Source: MWDF01 sp964577435 (GTDB taxonomy: Bacteria; Bacillota; DTU025; MWDF01). Taken from it: 5,650 bases of DNA. The first letter of the stretch is position 1, and each line of letters starts with the position of its first letter. The notes below the pieces were generated by a model. The model ran no database searches, was not told where the DNA came from, and saw nothing but the letters and a program-made list of their open reading frames with translations. Both the position numbers and the translations under genes were made by a program. Positions 5,603 to 5,650 of this stretch are shown in pieces. The stretch spans positions 1 to 5,650 of the forward strand of contig CAZNZD010000085.1 of the NCBI GenBank assembly GCA_964577435.1. The letters run 5' to 3'.

Positions 5603-5650
5603 CTGTCTTCACCCCCACTCCCAGCATAAGGGAGCCGATTCTCTGCTGGT
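5589..5650 (-). CDS. C-terminal end of a probable sugar ABC importer ATPase (enters from beyond the window)
   Basis: Only 19 codons and a TAA stop are present, reading QQRIGSLMLGVGVKTDARQ. The QRIGSLMLG part resembles the last helix of sugar or nucleoside ABC ATPases, where a (T)xExIGxLMxG pattern is common. An ATPase directly before two RbsC-type permeases is the normal gene order. The frame overlaps the permease start by 14 bases. Another open frame ends nearby (TGA at 5611-5609), but its peptide is tryptophan-rich and does not look like a family end. The call rests on a short stretch and on context. Confidence 0.55.
   Translation of the reverse strand, partial: QQRIGSLMLGVGVKTDARQ

Noticed and set aside
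1..5650. CRISPR array, tRNA/rRNA, insertion sequence or phage genes
   Set aside because: I saw no regularly spaced direct repeats, RNA gene signatures, transposase frames or terminal repeats; nearly all bases are taken by metabolic and transport genes.

Overview
All genes in this window lie on the minus strand, so transcription runs from high to low coordinates. Gaps are short (30 to 85 bases) and two junctions overlap, so it reads as part of one operon whose promoter lies beyond position 5650 and whose end lies before position 1. The DNA is GC-rich. Arginine AGG and isoleucine ATA codons are frequent, and several genes have strong GGAGG ribosome binding sites 6-7 bases from the start. This fits a bacterium, perhaps an anaerobe such as a Synergistota or Firmicutes member. 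That placement is a weak inference from codon habit only.

In order of transcription the window holds: the last 19 codons of a gene that is probably the ATPase of a sugar ABC importer (5650-5589); two different RbsC-type sugar permeases (5602-4637 and 4640-3645); a zinc metallo-beta-lactamase-fold hydrolase of the lactonase-like group (3613-2804); an 83-base gap with a GC-rich inverted repeat; a UPF0261/Tm-1-like protein (2720-1497); a RuBisCO-like protein, form IV (1455-199); and the first 52 codons of a class II aldolase family protein (158-1).

My reading is that the operon imports a sugar or sugar-derived acid and breaks it down. The importer brings in the substrate. The metallo-hydrolase may open a lactone or cleave an ester. 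The RuBisCO-like protein and the class II aldolase would then process a phosphorylated keto-sugar acid by enolisation, decarboxylation or aldol cleavage. The precedent is D-apiose catabolism, where RuBisCO-like proteins act as 3-oxo-isoapionate-4-phosphate decarboxylase or transcarboxylase/hydrolase beside sugar ABC importers. The alternative is a methylthio- or deoxy-ribose salvage route, which also pairs RuBisCO-like proteins with class II aldolase family enzymes. No kinase is visible in the window.

The most interesting points are the RuBisCO-like protein's active site, which keeps the carbamate/metal centre (KDDE) but loses several residues needed for CO2 fixation; the place of a UPF0261 protein of unknown function inside a sugar operon; and the combination of genes, which may encode an undescribed pathway.
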